This document shows, in pieces, positions 38,873 through 49,108 of a stretch of DNA of 64,000 bases (positions are counted from its first letter, which is position 1; the number at the start of each line of letters is the position of its first letter). The stretch is from Aurantiochytrium sp. KH105 (lineage: Eukaryota > Sar > Bigyra > Thraustochytrida > Thraustochytriidae). Made by a program: the position numbers and the translations under genes. The stretch is from contig BGKB01000023.1 of NCBI GenBank assembly GCA_003116975.1, positions 423,151 to 487,150 of the forward strand, given 5' to 3'. A model generated the notes under the pieces. That model did no database searches and was not told the DNA's origin. It worked only from the letters and a program-made list of their open reading frames with translations.

Positions 38873-40867
38873 TCAAGCGCACGTCGAAAAGGCCCATCCC
38901 ATTTTTGCTCCTGATGTGCGACCAGCGTCGAGATCAGCATTTCGACTTCCCCCCATCCCTTCTATTGATGCGCTGTCATCCTCATCGTCTTCGCCATCAG
39001 ACCGAAAGGCCGCGCTCGTCAGGGTCCGCTCTGAAGCTAAGCCTGCCTCGGATCCAACTCTTGAGGTGCCAAAGCTCATGAAATCATCAATGTCGTTCTC
39101 GCCGTCTTCATCGTCCTCATCCTCATCCTCATCCTCGTCCTCATCATCTGCATCGTCATCCTCCTCGCTGTCAACATCTTCGAGACTATCATGCTCTTCT
39201 CCTTCGAAGGGGACACGCTGTGCATCTTCAATGTCTTCGGCTTCGATCTGGGCTTCCACGTGCGAGCTCACAAAGTATCTTGCACTTGGAACAGAATTCA
39301 ATGCAGGCGCTTGGGCCGTGAGGGAGCGTCTCGCGCGGTACGATTCTACAGCAGCCTTTGAAGGCACGACAAGGTCGAGAGATGCTACGCCCATGCGAGA
39401 GGGTGCAACTCGATCTTGCATGGACGTCGATGGTTGGCGCGCGATGATTGGACCCTCGAAATGACGCTTCGAAAAGGCTGCCAGACGCGCAGCTACAGGC
39501 TGCTCGGCCCATAGTGTCCATGCCCCTGCAAAGAGAAAGAGAATGAGCAAGTACGGAAGCAAGTATCCCGCCACAAGACGCGCGGGCACCGCAACGGCCC
39601 CCAGATGCGGGATTATCGCGATAGAATCGATACCTGTCTGATTGTATTGCCACTGTTCGATCATGAAGAAGATTGTGAACTGAAAGCAGTACACCGCAAA
39701 GGAGAACCCACCAATGATCTCGACCGCGCGATATTCAAGAAGGCCCGAAAATGAGAACCCTAGGTCCGTACGACCCGAGTTGATTCCATAGCCAAGAAGC
39801 ATGGCTGCCATGATTGGAGATAAGCCTGAAATAAGAAAGGCTTCGGCATTTTCACGAATAAGCGGCTGTTCCACGCCCTCGGGAAGACCCGTGAGAGGAG
39901 AAGACTCGAGCGGGCAGAGACACACAAAGAGTGCGAATCCGAGGGTCAGCGTGTCGGGAAGGTAGCGCCACAGTCTCTGTTTTGACGCGACCCGAGGATC
40001 GTTGACCAATTCAGCGAGGATGACCCCAATGACAAAGTCCGGAAGTCTCAAAATTGGAAACTTGTACAGGAGCTCGAATTGCTGATTGGAAATCACACCT
40101 GCTTGCGTGACGTACATGAGGATGCACGGAAGCATACCAAGTGCATACATGAGAGCTGCCAGGCCTAGTTTGGCACCCAGCGCATTTCCCGTGGCCTGAT
40201 TGAAGCGGCGCATGAACGCATTCATAAGTGGATAGAGTAACCAGGCGAAGAGAAGCGTGGAAATTGTCCAGCCACCAGCGTTTGGAGAATTTGGAAAGTC
40301 GCGCGAGAAGCCTTCCTGCGAAGGGATCTCAAACCACGACTGGACCAACAGGCACACCGAAACGACTTGAAGAGGGTGCTTGGTGATGAGAGCGTCGTGT
40401 CGCGTAAAGAGCGGGTCACAGAGACCCAGAAGACAGGACACTTCATAGGTGAATAAGACGCGTCCCACGCGGCGAAGATAAAAAGCGCACCACGCTCGCC
40501 ATGTATCATATCGTCTTGCTTGGTATGCATAGTGCGTCATGAACCCGCTGAGGACAATGTAGACACCAACAGCGACAAAGCCGCGACTCAAGACAAGCAA
40601 AAAGGTTGTGTCGTGGTTAAACCGGAAATTGGTGTCTTGAAAGTGTCCCAGAACGATCCAAAGTGTAGCAAAGGCTCGAATACCAGAAATGGTGCGCAGC
40701 ATCTTGCGCCGCTTTTTAGACCTTGCGCGTCCACTCTTCTTCAAGCTGGTACGAGTGCTCTTCTTCCTGCTCAAGTGTACAACAGCGTTGACCACGTCGC
40801 CCTGTATCGCGCCATTGTCACTTCCTACTTGCAACGCGTGCTCGTCCTTTTGCTGACAATCCTGCAT
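38873..40867 (-). CDS. Acyltransferase-3 family membrane protein
   Basis: From ATG 40867 (the longer frame starts at TTG) a 664-residue polytopic protein. A basic cytosolic leader precedes TM1 with the AT3 signature SGIRAFATLWIVLGHFQDT, whose histidine (His75) is the presumed catalytic residue. About ten helices follow, including SRGFVAVGVYIVLSGFMTHY, which is typical of OafA/NRF-6-type acyltransferases that move acyl groups from the cytosolic to the lumenal or outer face. The C-terminal ~170 residues are soluble, with a long Asp/Glu run encoded around 39100-39200. Acyl donor and acceptor are unknown. The acidic tail is not part of the canonical family and may be a regulatory or Ca2+-binding addition. 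Confidence 0.88.
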   Translation of the reverse strand: MQDCQQKDEHALQVGSDNGAIQGDVVNAVVHLSRKKSTRTSLKKSGRARSKKRRKMLRTISGIRAFATLWIVLGHFQDTNFRFNHDTTFLLVLSRGFVAVGVYIVLSGFMTHYAYQARRYDTWRAWCAFYLRRVGRVLFTYEVSCLLGLCDPLFTRHDALITKHPLQVVSVCLLVQSWFEIPSQEGFSRDFPNSPNAGGWTISTLLFAWLLYPLMNAFMRRFNQATGNALGAKLGLAALMYALGMLPCILMYVTQAGVISNQQFELLYKFPILRLPDFVIGVILAELVNDPRVASKQRLWRYLPDTLTLGFALFVCLCPLESSPLTGLPEGVEQPLIRENAEAFLISGLSPIMAAMLLGYGINSGRTDLGFSFSGLLEYRAVEIIGGFSFAVYCFQFTIFFMIEQWQYNQTGIDSIAIIPHLGAVAVPARLVAGYLLPYLLILFLFAGAWTLWAEQPVAARLAAFSKRHFEGPIIARQPSTSMQDRVAPSRMGVASLDLVVPSKAAVESYRARRSLTAQAPALNSVPSARYFVSSHVEAQIEAEDIEDAQRVPFEGEEHDSLEDVDSEEDDDADDEDEDEDEDEDDEDGENDIDDFMSFGTSRVGSEAGLASERTLTSAAFRSDGEDDEDDSASIEGMGGSRNADLDAGRTSGAKMGWAFSTCA

Positions 40868-41969
40868 GTTTGTCCTTCTTCCTCGTGGCGAGGACAAAGC
40901 CGATGTTGAGCGAGCGAATCGCCGCGCTGGTTCCGCTTGGCCCTCGCCTTCAAGTTGCTTCTGGCAGGGTCACGTTTCGTGTCTGCTTTGGTACCAGGTC
41001 AGCGTCTTTGTCGTAATTGGCGGCTGTTTGCTCACCGATGCGTTCTGAATTCAATTCGCTTGGTGAGCGCAAAGAAAGCCAAGTGACCGAGTGCCACAAG
41101 CAACGTGACTTTTCTTGGGAGAAGTGCGATCTGCAAAGCTTTGCTCTCCATATTTTCTTTTCCTGTCTCACGCACCCAGCGTGAGCGGCCTCGAAAGTCC
41201 CAAATGAGGAGATTGGGAGCCTTGCGCCAGCTCCTCGGCTTTCCTTGCGCGTAGCCCTTTTTCGTCCATACAGCGCGAGCTCGCAGGGGCGCGCGCAATG
41301 ACGAGCGCAATGAATCGTCCGACACGCGGAACACGAATTCCGCCAGGTGGGACCGGTCCCATGTATATATAAACGATCCCATTCCTTCATCTTCTGGTGA
41401 TGGAGAGCAATTTCGATTGTGTCCGCCTGCTGTGGGCCATTTCGATGCCGCACGTCTTTCGGGACCCGGGCGTGCCGTTCGTGCCACTGATTGGGGCCAA
41501 CGCATGCTAGCTAGCTGGCTGCGCACAGCAAGACGCACATAGTAAGGCGAGGTAGGGCATGCGGAGAGCAGGTCATACTGATTCTGGCGAGCCCGCGTGG
41601 TCGCCTCGAGTCCCAACGTCACGGCCTTGAGTCCACGACAGCGGGAGCGGCCGACCCGGCGTACTCGCGAAAAGTTCGGGACAGACGATGATGCGCTTGG
41701 AAGCAAGCTCATCGACGGCCTCCTTGCCAGCGCACCCAAACATAGACCATGTCGAGTCGAGTCTAGGACAAGCCGAGACAAGAAAAGAAAGATCAGAGAA
41801 GACTAAACAAAATAAAAACAAGATGAGACGAGACGAGATTAGATGGGACCAGATGACATTAGATGGATATCTTGGGTAAGATCAAGGACTGGACATGACC
41901 CGAGAATGAAATGAGAAAGTACAACAACAGAAAATACGAAATGAAAAAAAATAAAAAGCGTGCCCCGAA
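40868..41969. other. Intergenic region, possible small ORF
   Basis: About 1.1 kb. A minus-strand frame from ATG 41382 to 41032 would give a 116-residue protein with a hydrophobic C-terminal helix (KVTLLVALGHLAFFALTK). I have no homology support for it, so it is not called as a gene. A TATA-like gtatatataaac lies at 41363-41374. The stretch from 41780 to 41960 is purine-rich (agac/gaga) and A-rich. Confidence 0.4.
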
Positions 41970-43940
41970 TTACGGACTGCTCACCGGTCTGTAGTTTTTA
42001 TCCAAGGTGATGGTGCTCTTGTTCAAGTTAACATAGTTCCAGCGCACGCCACAAAAGAAACGTTCCGGCAACTCGCGTTCATGCTTGGCTTCCGTAACCC
42101 AGCACGTGTCGATGATGAGGCTCGAGCTTGCCTTGGTGACTGTGTTGTTCAAAATTGATGCCGTGGTGCTGCTGCTAACATCGTGATCGTACTCGAGGTA
42201 ATTTTCGCCCTGGAAAAACTGCGTTCGCAACTTTTTCGCGAGAAGCACGGGTCGGTCGAGGTTCAGCGAACTAATCGTCTTTCTCACCGAGGCCGAGCCG
42301 CCGCGGACCTTGGCCAGCAATTTTAGTCGCTCCATGCGCATTTTCTCGTTGCCCTGCACAAAGGAAGCAAATGCGCTTCGGACGCCTGGCGACAGCGAAG
42401 CAATGACCTCCTCATCACGGCGGAATACGTGCACCACCGAAGTGTACTCGCCCGTCCATGTGGACTTGAAGACCCAGCATACGATGAGAAAGAGCGGAAA
42501 TTCGGAGGATCCTGCGGACTTTCGGTACTTTTTCAAAAACGACTTGAGCGAGGCAACCTTATCGGCCACATGATTCAGATTCGATTTGGACTTGAACACG
42601 TGTGCTCCTGCAATAACATAAAGAGGAGATTCGGAAGGCACTTTGAGCTTTCGATTGACCACCTCAGCTTCGTGCATGTATCCCGGTCCACGCACTTTGA
42701 ACGCAGAGAAGTCAGGCTCGCCGTATGTATTTCGCGGAGCCGAGACCAACTCGGCATCAGAAGGCTCGTTATCGCTCATTACCTCACCAGTGGGCGCGTC
42801 CCCGTCTGCGTCCTCGTCTGCGTCCTCATCCATATCGATATCAACGTTGAACTCGACATCTGTAGCAGACTCTTCTCCTGCAAAGGCAGTGATTGGGCCA
42901 GTCCTCAATGATGTCTTGGCGTACGCGGGCAAGTGCTCGTCCCACGCGTCAGCAGGGAGATTAAGAGGAGGTGCAGGGCTGCGACCGGCTTGCGGATTGA
43001 CTGCATTTCCCCAGCCCGGCACGAGTGGTTTCATGTCTTCGTCAAGATCGACGATGATCTCTTCTAGGTCGGTGTAATACCAGCGCACCGACGCCAACGG
43101 CACGCCGTCTTCAATCGATTTGTCCTCCTCGTCGCCTTCATCAGCGTTGTCTGCAGACGTCGAAAGGGTCCAGATCGTATCAAAGGTTGAGGTACTCGCG
43201 GCGCTCATAAAGGTGCCACGTAAAAGCGACGCCATTGTGTTGCTTGCAATGTCGTAGTCTATTTCGACATAATTGGGCCCGTGAAAGGTCGAGCACGTCA
43301 AGCGTTCTGCAATGTGGACCGATTCTTCGGCACCGAGCGCATAGGACACGGCGCGCAGCGTTGGTGAAGGGTCTTGGAGCTCGGCACGCACTCGTAGCGC
43401 GCTCATGTCGCCAGTCTGGACAAGATTGCGCAAAATTGCGACTGCATCGGCGCTCATAGCGCCAATCGCATCGTCGTTCCGACGAAAGATTTGGATAATG
43501 CCGTAGTGGTCCGAGCCGAGGAAGGACTGGTACCGCCAGACCATGACTAAGAATTTGGGCAGGTCCACAGCAAGCTCAGATTCGTCAATGTCCTCCGCGT
43601 CAATGTATGCCTGGAGCGACTCAAGACGGTTCGCCATGTGAGCGATCGGCTCGTGGCCGTGGACAGCGCTCGCGCCGCACACTACGTACGGCGCTTCTTC
43701 GTTGCAGGGTCGGCCGTACCCATTGCACGCGACCTCGTCGAGCTCCGCTTCGTCTTCGAGCGGTTGTTTGAACACGGGTCTTCCATTGAGCGACCATGGC
43801 GCACGCGGCGCGCCCTCTGCAGCCGCCTCGGCCGCGGCCACGGCGCGTGCGCCGCCCAGCGTCGCCTCAGTCTTGAGCGCCATTTCGGAGCGCCGCCGCC
43901 GCGACGTCCGCGCGGCGGCGCGCTTGCCGCACGCCCACAT
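41970..43940 (-). CDS. Tandem EDR2_C (DUF1336) protein
   Basis: From ATG 43940 a 656-residue protein consisting of two copies of the EDR2 C-terminal domain. Copy 1 (~75-320) shows LPKFLVMVWRYQ, IIQIFRR, VSYALGAEESVHIAERLTCSTFHGPNYVEIDYDI and SVRWYY. Copy 2 (~420-656) shows FKVRGPGYMHE, PLYVIAGAHVFKSK, ISSLNLDRPVLLAKKLRTQFFQGENYLEYDHDV and LPERFFCGVRWNYVNL. A linker rich in Asp separates them (DIDMDEDADEDADGD). Plant EDR2 has PH and START domains before a single such domain and acts in lipid signalling and defence; here neither is present. Lipid binding is inferred. Codons upstream of 43940 begin only at GTG and are simple repeats, so they were excluded. Confidence 0.85.
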   Translation of the reverse strand: MWACGKRAAARTSRRRRSEMALKTEATLGGARAVAAAEAAAEGAPRAPWSLNGRPVFKQPLEDEAELDEVACNGYGRPCNEEAPYVVCGASAVHGHEPIAHMANRLESLQAYIDAEDIDESELAVDLPKFLVMVWRYQSFLGSDHYGIIQIFRRNDDAIGAMSADAVAILRNLVQTGDMSALRVRAELQDPSPTLRAVSYALGAEESVHIAERLTCSTFHGPNYVEIDYDIASNTMASLLRGTFMSAASTSTFDTIWTLSTSADNADEGDEEDKSIEDGVPLASVRWYYTDLEEIIVDLDEDMKPLVPGWGNAVNPQAGRSPAPPLNLPADAWDEHLPAYAKTSLRTGPITAFAGEESATDVEFNVDIDMDEDADEDADGDAPTGEVMSDNEPSDAELVSAPRNTYGEPDFSAFKVRGPGYMHEAEVVNRKLKVPSESPLYVIAGAHVFKSKSNLNHVADKVASLKSFLKKYRKSAGSSEFPLFLIVCWVFKSTWTGEYTSVVHVFRRDEEVIASLSPGVRSAFASFVQGNEKMRMERLKLLAKVRGGSASVRKTISSLNLDRPVLLAKKLRTQFFQGENYLEYDHDVSSSTTASILNNTVTKASSSLIIDTCWVTEAKHERELPERFFCGVRWNYVNLNKSTITLDKNYRPVSSP

Positions 43941-43949
43941 CCTGCTGCA

Positions 43950-43985
<36 letters not shown>

Positions 43986-44020
43986 GCCGCCGCCGCCGCT
44001 GCCGCTGCTGCTGCTGCTGC
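43941..44020. repeat. CTG/CCG trinucleotide tract
   Basis: Long interrupted (ctg)n(ccg)n tract ending one base from the EDR2_C-protein ATG. On the gene strand it reads (cag)n/(cgg)n, i.e. a GC-rich repeat in the 5' leader. If translated it would give poly-Ser/Gly in the frame of the gene. Confidence 0.9.
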
Positions 44021-44917
44021 CGGTCTGTCGCTCGCGCGTCGCGCGCGCGCCAGTCGCTCTGCTTTGCTCAGCTCTGCTCTGCTCAGCTTTGTTTTGCTCT
44101 GCTCTGCTCTGCTCTGCTCGCGCACACTGTCTTTGTGCACGCACACTCCGGCTGCTGCTGCTCGCTCTGCTCGGCGAGGTAGCAGCAGCAGCAACAGCGG
44201 GGCCGGGCAGGCCTGCGGAAAGAAAGAAGCAACCAACAAGGGCTGCGGCCGCGGAAAGCTTGACTGTCCCAGTCGGCCGCAGAAAGCTTCACTTTCTCCG
44301 GCCGCGCGTGCCATTTCAAGGGCTCGTCCAGCACGTGCACGCGCTGCTCCAGGCGTGCACGTGCTGCGCCGGGCAGGCAGGCGCGGGCCAGGCAGGCGAG
44401 GGCGGCTGCGGCGGCCTCTGCCAGCAGCAGCGGGAGAGCGCACGCATTGGCTGGCCGGCGGATAGGGAGCTCGACGGTGGAATCCGACCTATGAGGTCGT
44501 GACGCTGGCAGGAGCAACTTGGGTTGACTCTCGGTCGATTGGCAAGACTGACGCTGCGCGACACTCACTGGTGGCCTTGTCGATGGAAGTCAAGGCAAGC
44601 CGCGACGTCCCCAAGCTACGTACGGTGCAGAATCTGAATCAGTTGCGGCGGGAGAACGGCCGGAAGGGTCTCGCTCATGAAGGGCAATGCAAAGGCTTCA
44701 TCCGAATCCAGCGCTATCAGAAGTTCAAGTGTCTGCGTGCAGTATTGTTTTTTTAGGTGAGTCACGCGCTCTCAATCAGCATAAAATGCGAGAAAGTAGG
44801 TAGGTATACGTACACTATCAAGTCCCAAGTTATATGTCTGTGAACACGAACGCTTCACGAGAATGGAGGACGAATGGAGGAGAACAAAGAAACGAGGGGC
44901 TATAATTTAGTAAAAAC
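43941..44917. other. Intergenic region with short repeats
   Basis: About 980 bases between two minus-strand genes. After the triplet tract, a gctctgctctgctc pentamer repeat runs at 44058-44120, then GC-rich DNA without a supportable gene. A run of eight T occurs near 44748. Confidence 0.5.
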
Positions 44918-47900
44918 CTACTCTTCGTAAGATCCGTTGTTGAGAGCGGAGTCAGTCTCTTTTGCGGCCTCAAGCTTTTGCAGGGCTTTGGACTTGCCAG
45001 CGTTGGCCTCGAGCGAGGCAATGCGCTCCTCAAGCAGAGCAACGTGCTTCTTGTAGGCTTCTTCATACTTTTCCTGGCGCAAGAGATCTAGCTGCGCACG
45101 AAGCTCAGCATTCTCGGCCTTGAGCGCCTGGATCTCCTGCATAGGGTCACCGGCGACCTCGGCTCCCTCAGGCAGACTGAGACCAAGGTTTCTGCAAATG
45201 ACTGGATCGCGGTTTGACAGCGGCTTCAGCTTGCAGTCCTCCCAAGGCTTGATAAAGACCTCAAATTTGAGCTCGACAGAGTCAAGGTAGTCAAGAAATT
45301 CCTGGTCCACCTTTTCCACATGCAGAATTTCAGAGTAGGCCAAGTTCACCTCGCGCGTCTTGGACCCAGTGGAAATCGCTTCGGTTGAGTATCGCTGTCC
45401 ATAAAACTCGAACTCAACGCGTGCCTCCGCCACAGGCGTCGCAAGGTGCGAGAGACTACCAATCTCAATCTTGTACGTCCAGCTCTTGCCCAAAAGGTCC
45501 GAGGGGTCGTCAATGTCATCCGGGCGCTCCTCAGAGTCCGGAGAAGCACGAGGCTTCCAAAACACCTCGAGCTCGCCAATCTTGTCGTACGGGATCACAG
45601 ACTTCATCAAATCAAGCGTGCTTTCGTCCTCATCCGTCTCCATGCACAACGTACAGTGCAGAAGAAAGTTGGTGCAGGTTCCAATCTGGTACGAGCTGTC
45701 AAAGAGCATCTTGACAATCTCCTCATCAGCTGGGACCTCGTACGGCTCCTCCTTCCACTTGAGCTGCTGAATCTGATCCTTGAGGATGTTCATGTTATCC
45801 TGAATCTCGAATGGATCGAGAAAGACGACAGTATTCGTCTCCGTGTCCGTGACTTGGACCTTTACATCGGGGACAAGCTTCTCTCGAGGATGTTGCAGAC
45901 TCAACTTGAACTCGAGCATATCGCGACCCACTTGGGCACACATGTGCTCCATTTGACGTAGAATCGGCACGGTATTGAGCATAGTCTCATCAATGGCCTT
46001 CCATGCCTCCATGGCCTGCTTCTTGGAGTCAATGTCCTCATCGGAACTGCCCTCGCGCTTCATGCGTTCCAGCTCCTCCTGCAGCTTGCGCTTATCCTCC
46101 TCGAGCTTGCGCGCTTGCTCCTGGTAGGCACTATCCTTGGCACGAGCTGCCTGATGGTACTCTTGGATCGCGCTGCGTGCGTCTGGTTCGTCATCCACAG
46201 AGTCGTCCGCAGAGAAGCTGTAGCGGAAGAGCATGATGTCCGTGCCGATCACCACACGGTCAAACTTCTCCAGTTTAATGCGCTCGCCCTTTTCGAGCAT
46301 CTTACCGTTGTGGTACACCGATCCCTCGCCGCCCACAAGGTACACCTCCTCTGGGCCTTTCTTCTCAAAGGTACAATGCTCGTCGACCATGTCCATGTTG
46401 AGCGGCTGAATGTCGCCCTTGTTACGACCAAAGACAGTGGACTCTTTCTCGAAGATGAAGAGAAAGCGACGGTCGCGGAAGCTGTCCTCGTCGAGATTGA
46501 CAAGATGTGGATGCGCGGGCTCGGGCTCGAACCAACTGAGAGCAATGCCACGGCTCGAGTATTGTTGCTTCTGCTTTTCCATTTCCTGTTGCTTGGTCTT
46601 ATCCGCCTCGCCTTTCATCTCGCTCACAAGCTGCGCCTGCTTGTCTGCGAGCATGCGGTTCATTTCCTCCATGTCCAAGCCGCCGCCACCGCCGCCACCG
46701 CTCTTCTTGAGCTCCTCGATCATGGACTTCATCTTTTCCAACTCCTCCATGAGCTGCATCTCGCGCTTCGACTGCGCCGAGGTCGCCTTCTTGGGCTGCA
46801 GCTTGATCACAGAGGCGTTCTTGGCGAACTGCAGCGTTGCAAAGGTGTAATTCAGGTACGAAACCTCGGGGCGAATGGCCGTAAACAGGTACGAGCGACT
46901 AATGAGAATGGTGTCCTTGAGAAACTTGGACAAAAAGTACGTGTTGCAGCCGGGAATCGACTGACCTGGCTTCAGCTTCTTCTCCTGCACCGCCTTGGCC
47001 ATCTTGAGGAAAAAGTTTGCCATCTCCGAGAGCGACAGGTTAATCTTCTTGCCTTGATCCTGTAATTGCTTCGTCTTGCTCTGGTCCGGATGCGGTCCAA
47101 GGTACTTGTGTTCAATGTCACCGTTCTCGTACACGATCTTCTTGTAATTGGCGTAAACAATGTCACCTGCTGGCTCGGTACCGGCCAAATCGCACACGTA
47201 CACCCGTCCGCGCTGCTTCGTTCCCTTCACGGTCGGGTGCGGCATTTCCACCTCAAGTGTCATGATACAATGTCCGCGGGTAGACTGGTGATTGAATTGT
47301 GTCGGAGCGATGGCCTTGCGAGCGTTTGCCGCCATGAAGGCCTTGCGCAGATCGTCCCAGGTCTCGAGGACGGCGGACTCGCACCAGTCAATGTCCATAA
47401 ATCCGTCCTTGTCCTTCTTCATTCCCGTCTTGTACGACATTTCCTTGGCCATGGGCGACATGAGGTCACGTACAGTGTCAACTACGTTCTGAAAGTACTT
47501 CATTGTCACCTTCCAGCCATCCTCCTTCTTCTTGAACACCTCGTACGCGAGCTGCGGGAAGATGCCCCAAAGTGGGTGCGGCTCGGAGTGCTTGTACCAT
47601 GCCTCAGGAATGTCTGGGGCGTCGGGGCCAAAGACTGTGAAAGTCTTACCGGAACCAGACAAACCGTAGGCGAAAAGCACCACAGAGTTGCCCGACATGA
47701 GGTCATTGTACACTTTGGTACCCACCGTGGCGTACGCTTGCTCCTGATTCACCAGAGTCATTTCCTCTGCAGCGGCAAGGTCTTCGGGGGACGGCTCACC
47801 CTTTCCCTCAGGGCCGGTAATGTGCCGGTTGTAGCCGTAGGCAGACCACCACGAGTACGAGAACCCAAAACGCGTTGTAGAGTACTTGGAGTTGAGCAGC

Positions 47901-48010
47901 TCCACCTCGCCGTTCTCCTCGTCGACTTGCGTCATCTTTACACCGAGTTGGTCATCTTTCGTGAACGGTCTGCACCGCACACAGACCTTGATGCTCACGC
48001 CATCAGCCAT
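44918..48010 (-). CDS. Kinesin-3-like motor protein with FHA domain and divergent switch motifs
   Basis: From ATG 48010 a 1030-residue protein. The motor occupies ~1-430 and has a P-loop AYGLSGSGKTFT (Lys122) where YGQTGSGKT is usual. Switch I is NHQSTRGH (Asn240-His247) rather than NxxSSRSH, and switch II is DLAGTE (Asp274). It contains inserts and lacks the usual [10 protein letters not shown] phrase (it has NTYFLSKFLKD). An FHA domain follows at ~505-600 (STVFGRNKGDIQP...DEHCTFEKK...VYHNGKMLEKGERIKL), then a coiled coil. A C-terminal region with LGKSWTYKIEIGSL and SEILHVEKVDQEFLDYLDSVELKFEVF resembles the DUF3694/C2-like part of kinesin-3. The order fits kinesin-3 (KIF1-type) transport motors. 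Key ATPase residues are mostly retained, so motility is possible but kinetics may differ. Confidence 0.88.
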   Translation of the reverse strand: MADGVSIKVCVRCRPFTKDDQLGVKMTQVDEENGEVELLNSKYSTTRFGFSYSWWSAYGYNRHITGPEGKGEPSPEDLAAAEEMTLVNQEQAYATVGTKVYNDLMSGNSVVLFAYGLSGSGKTFTVFGPDAPDIPEAWYKHSEPHPLWGIFPQLAYEVFKKKEDGWKVTMKYFQNVVDTVRDLMSPMAKEMSYKTGMKKDKDGFMDIDWCESAVLETWDDLRKAFMAANARKAIAPTQFNHQSTRGHCIMTLEVEMPHPTVKGTKQRGRVYVCDLAGTEPAGDIVYANYKKIVYENGDIEHKYLGPHPDQSKTKQLQDQGKKINLSLSEMANFFLKMAKAVQEKKLKPGQSIPGCNTYFLSKFLKDTILISRSYLFTAIRPEVSYLNYTFATLQFAKNASVIKLQPKKATSAQSKREMQLMEELEKMKSMIEELKKSGGGGGGGLDMEEMNRMLADKQAQLVSEMKGEADKTKQQEMEKQKQQYSSRGIALSWFEPEPAHPHLVNLDEDSFRDRRFLFIFEKESTVFGRNKGDIQPLNMDMVDEHCTFEKKGPEEVYLVGGEGSVYHNGKMLEKGERIKLEKFDRVVIGTDIMLFRYSFSADDSVDDEPDARSAIQEYHQAARAKDSAYQEQARKLEEDKRKLQEELERMKREGSSDEDIDSKKQAMEAWKAIDETMLNTVPILRQMEHMCAQVGRDMLEFKLSLQHPREKLVPDVKVQVTDTETNTVVFLDPFEIQDNMNILKDQIQQLKWKEEPYEVPADEEIVKMLFDSSYQIGTCTNFLLHCTLCMETDEDESTLDLMKSVIPYDKIGELEVFWKPRASPDSEERPDDIDDPSDLLGKSWTYKIEIGSLSHLATPVAEARVEFEFYGQRYSTEAISTGSKTREVNLAYSEILHVEKVDQEFLDYLDSVELKFEVFIKPWEDCKLKPLSNRDPVICRNLGLSLPEGAEVAGDPMQEIQALKAENAELRAQLDLLRQEKYEEAYKKHVALLEERIASLEANAGKSKALQKLEAAKETDSALNNGSYEE

Positions 48011-49108
48011 GGTTCTCTTTCCGTTTGCGCACAGACGGGTTGGTCTTTTCTCTCCCTTTCTCTGCGAGGTCTCTGCTGCAATGCAGAGCACCACGAGCGA
48101 CGCGGCACTGTCCTTTTCTTGGAGAATCCGCCTCGGTCAGCAAAGCGCTGCAGCGAGGCGAAAGTGCAGCTCGCCTGCGTGGCGCCACTTACTCGCCGCT
48201 ACTTCTCGGCGTGCACGCGCTCCTCGTCTGCGCGCGCACGTCCTTGACAGACCTGCAGCGTAGGTGGTCTGCCGAATTCGGCCTGTTGCCAAGCAAAACG
48301 CTGTCGTGTGCGTGTGCTTGTATTGCAGCGTCACAATGAGTGTGTGCACTGATGGACGCATGAAGTGGTTGCGTATGACCGTTGAAGAGCGTCAACGACT
48401 TGTTGACAATAATGTATACAAAAATGTAATTTCGCTCAGCCTTGCCTCGAGAGATCGAAACGAAGACCCTTTCGTCAGAAGAAGGTTGGCCAGTCGGCTG
48501 GGTGGACTGGATCTTTCTCCAAGCATTGCTCGCGCGAAAACAATTTGCGTGTGGCTCGGGTGTTTTCGTATTTTTACTTTTCGTTTTTACAAAAATAAAA
48601 TAAAAAATCTGAGACTTTCGTCGCTTGATCAGTTTGAAGATGGCGTAACGAAACTTAATATCAGGCCCCAATTTACAGCATGAGCCTGCTTCCTACTGCG
48701 AAGTCACGATGAAGAAAGCTCGAGCGGTACAGGAGTGGCATATATGCAGGCGAGATTTTATGGCGCGTGATTCGTCGGATGAGTTCGCGAAAATTCAGGA
48801 GTATCTTACCAGCTTCAACAAAGTCGAAGTCGAATTATGGCTGACGGCCCCAGACTTGTGACAAGCACTTTGACGAGAAGGTGTTCAATCACTGATCCGT
48901 TCGATAACAGCTCATGATGGTGCGAGGAGAATTGTATATCTTCAGAAGAAAAAAAATGCTTCAAAGACAAGCCTAGGCCTAGGCCTAGGCCAAGTTGCTC
49001 TTAGACCTGCCCCTGCGTCACCGGAAGTAAGCGAGGAGCTTGGTTTGGGGCATAAGCTTACAATACTATTCGTGAATACGATAAATTTTTGGAATACAAA
49101 TTATGAAA
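48011..49108. other. Intergenic region
   Basis: About 1.1 kb. Mixed GC, an A/T-rich stretch around 48565-48610, and a cluster of overlapping cctagg palindromes at 48971-48991. No gene recognised. Confidence 0.5.
48971..48991. repeat. Tandem CCTAGG palindrome array
   Basis: Three overlapping copies of the palindromic hexamer unit (cctagg repeated every 6 bases). The same core recurs in several other intergenic spots of the window. Confidence 0.85.

Noticed and set aside
41942-44144. Longer EDR2_C product including Ser/Gly and AEQSRAEQ repeats
   Set aside because: That extension begins at GTG and is translated simple repeat; ATG 43940 is the first real start.
47066-48247. Plus-strand 393-codon frame opposite the FHA kinesin
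   Set aside because: Shadow frame; the minus-strand protein has clear motor motifs.
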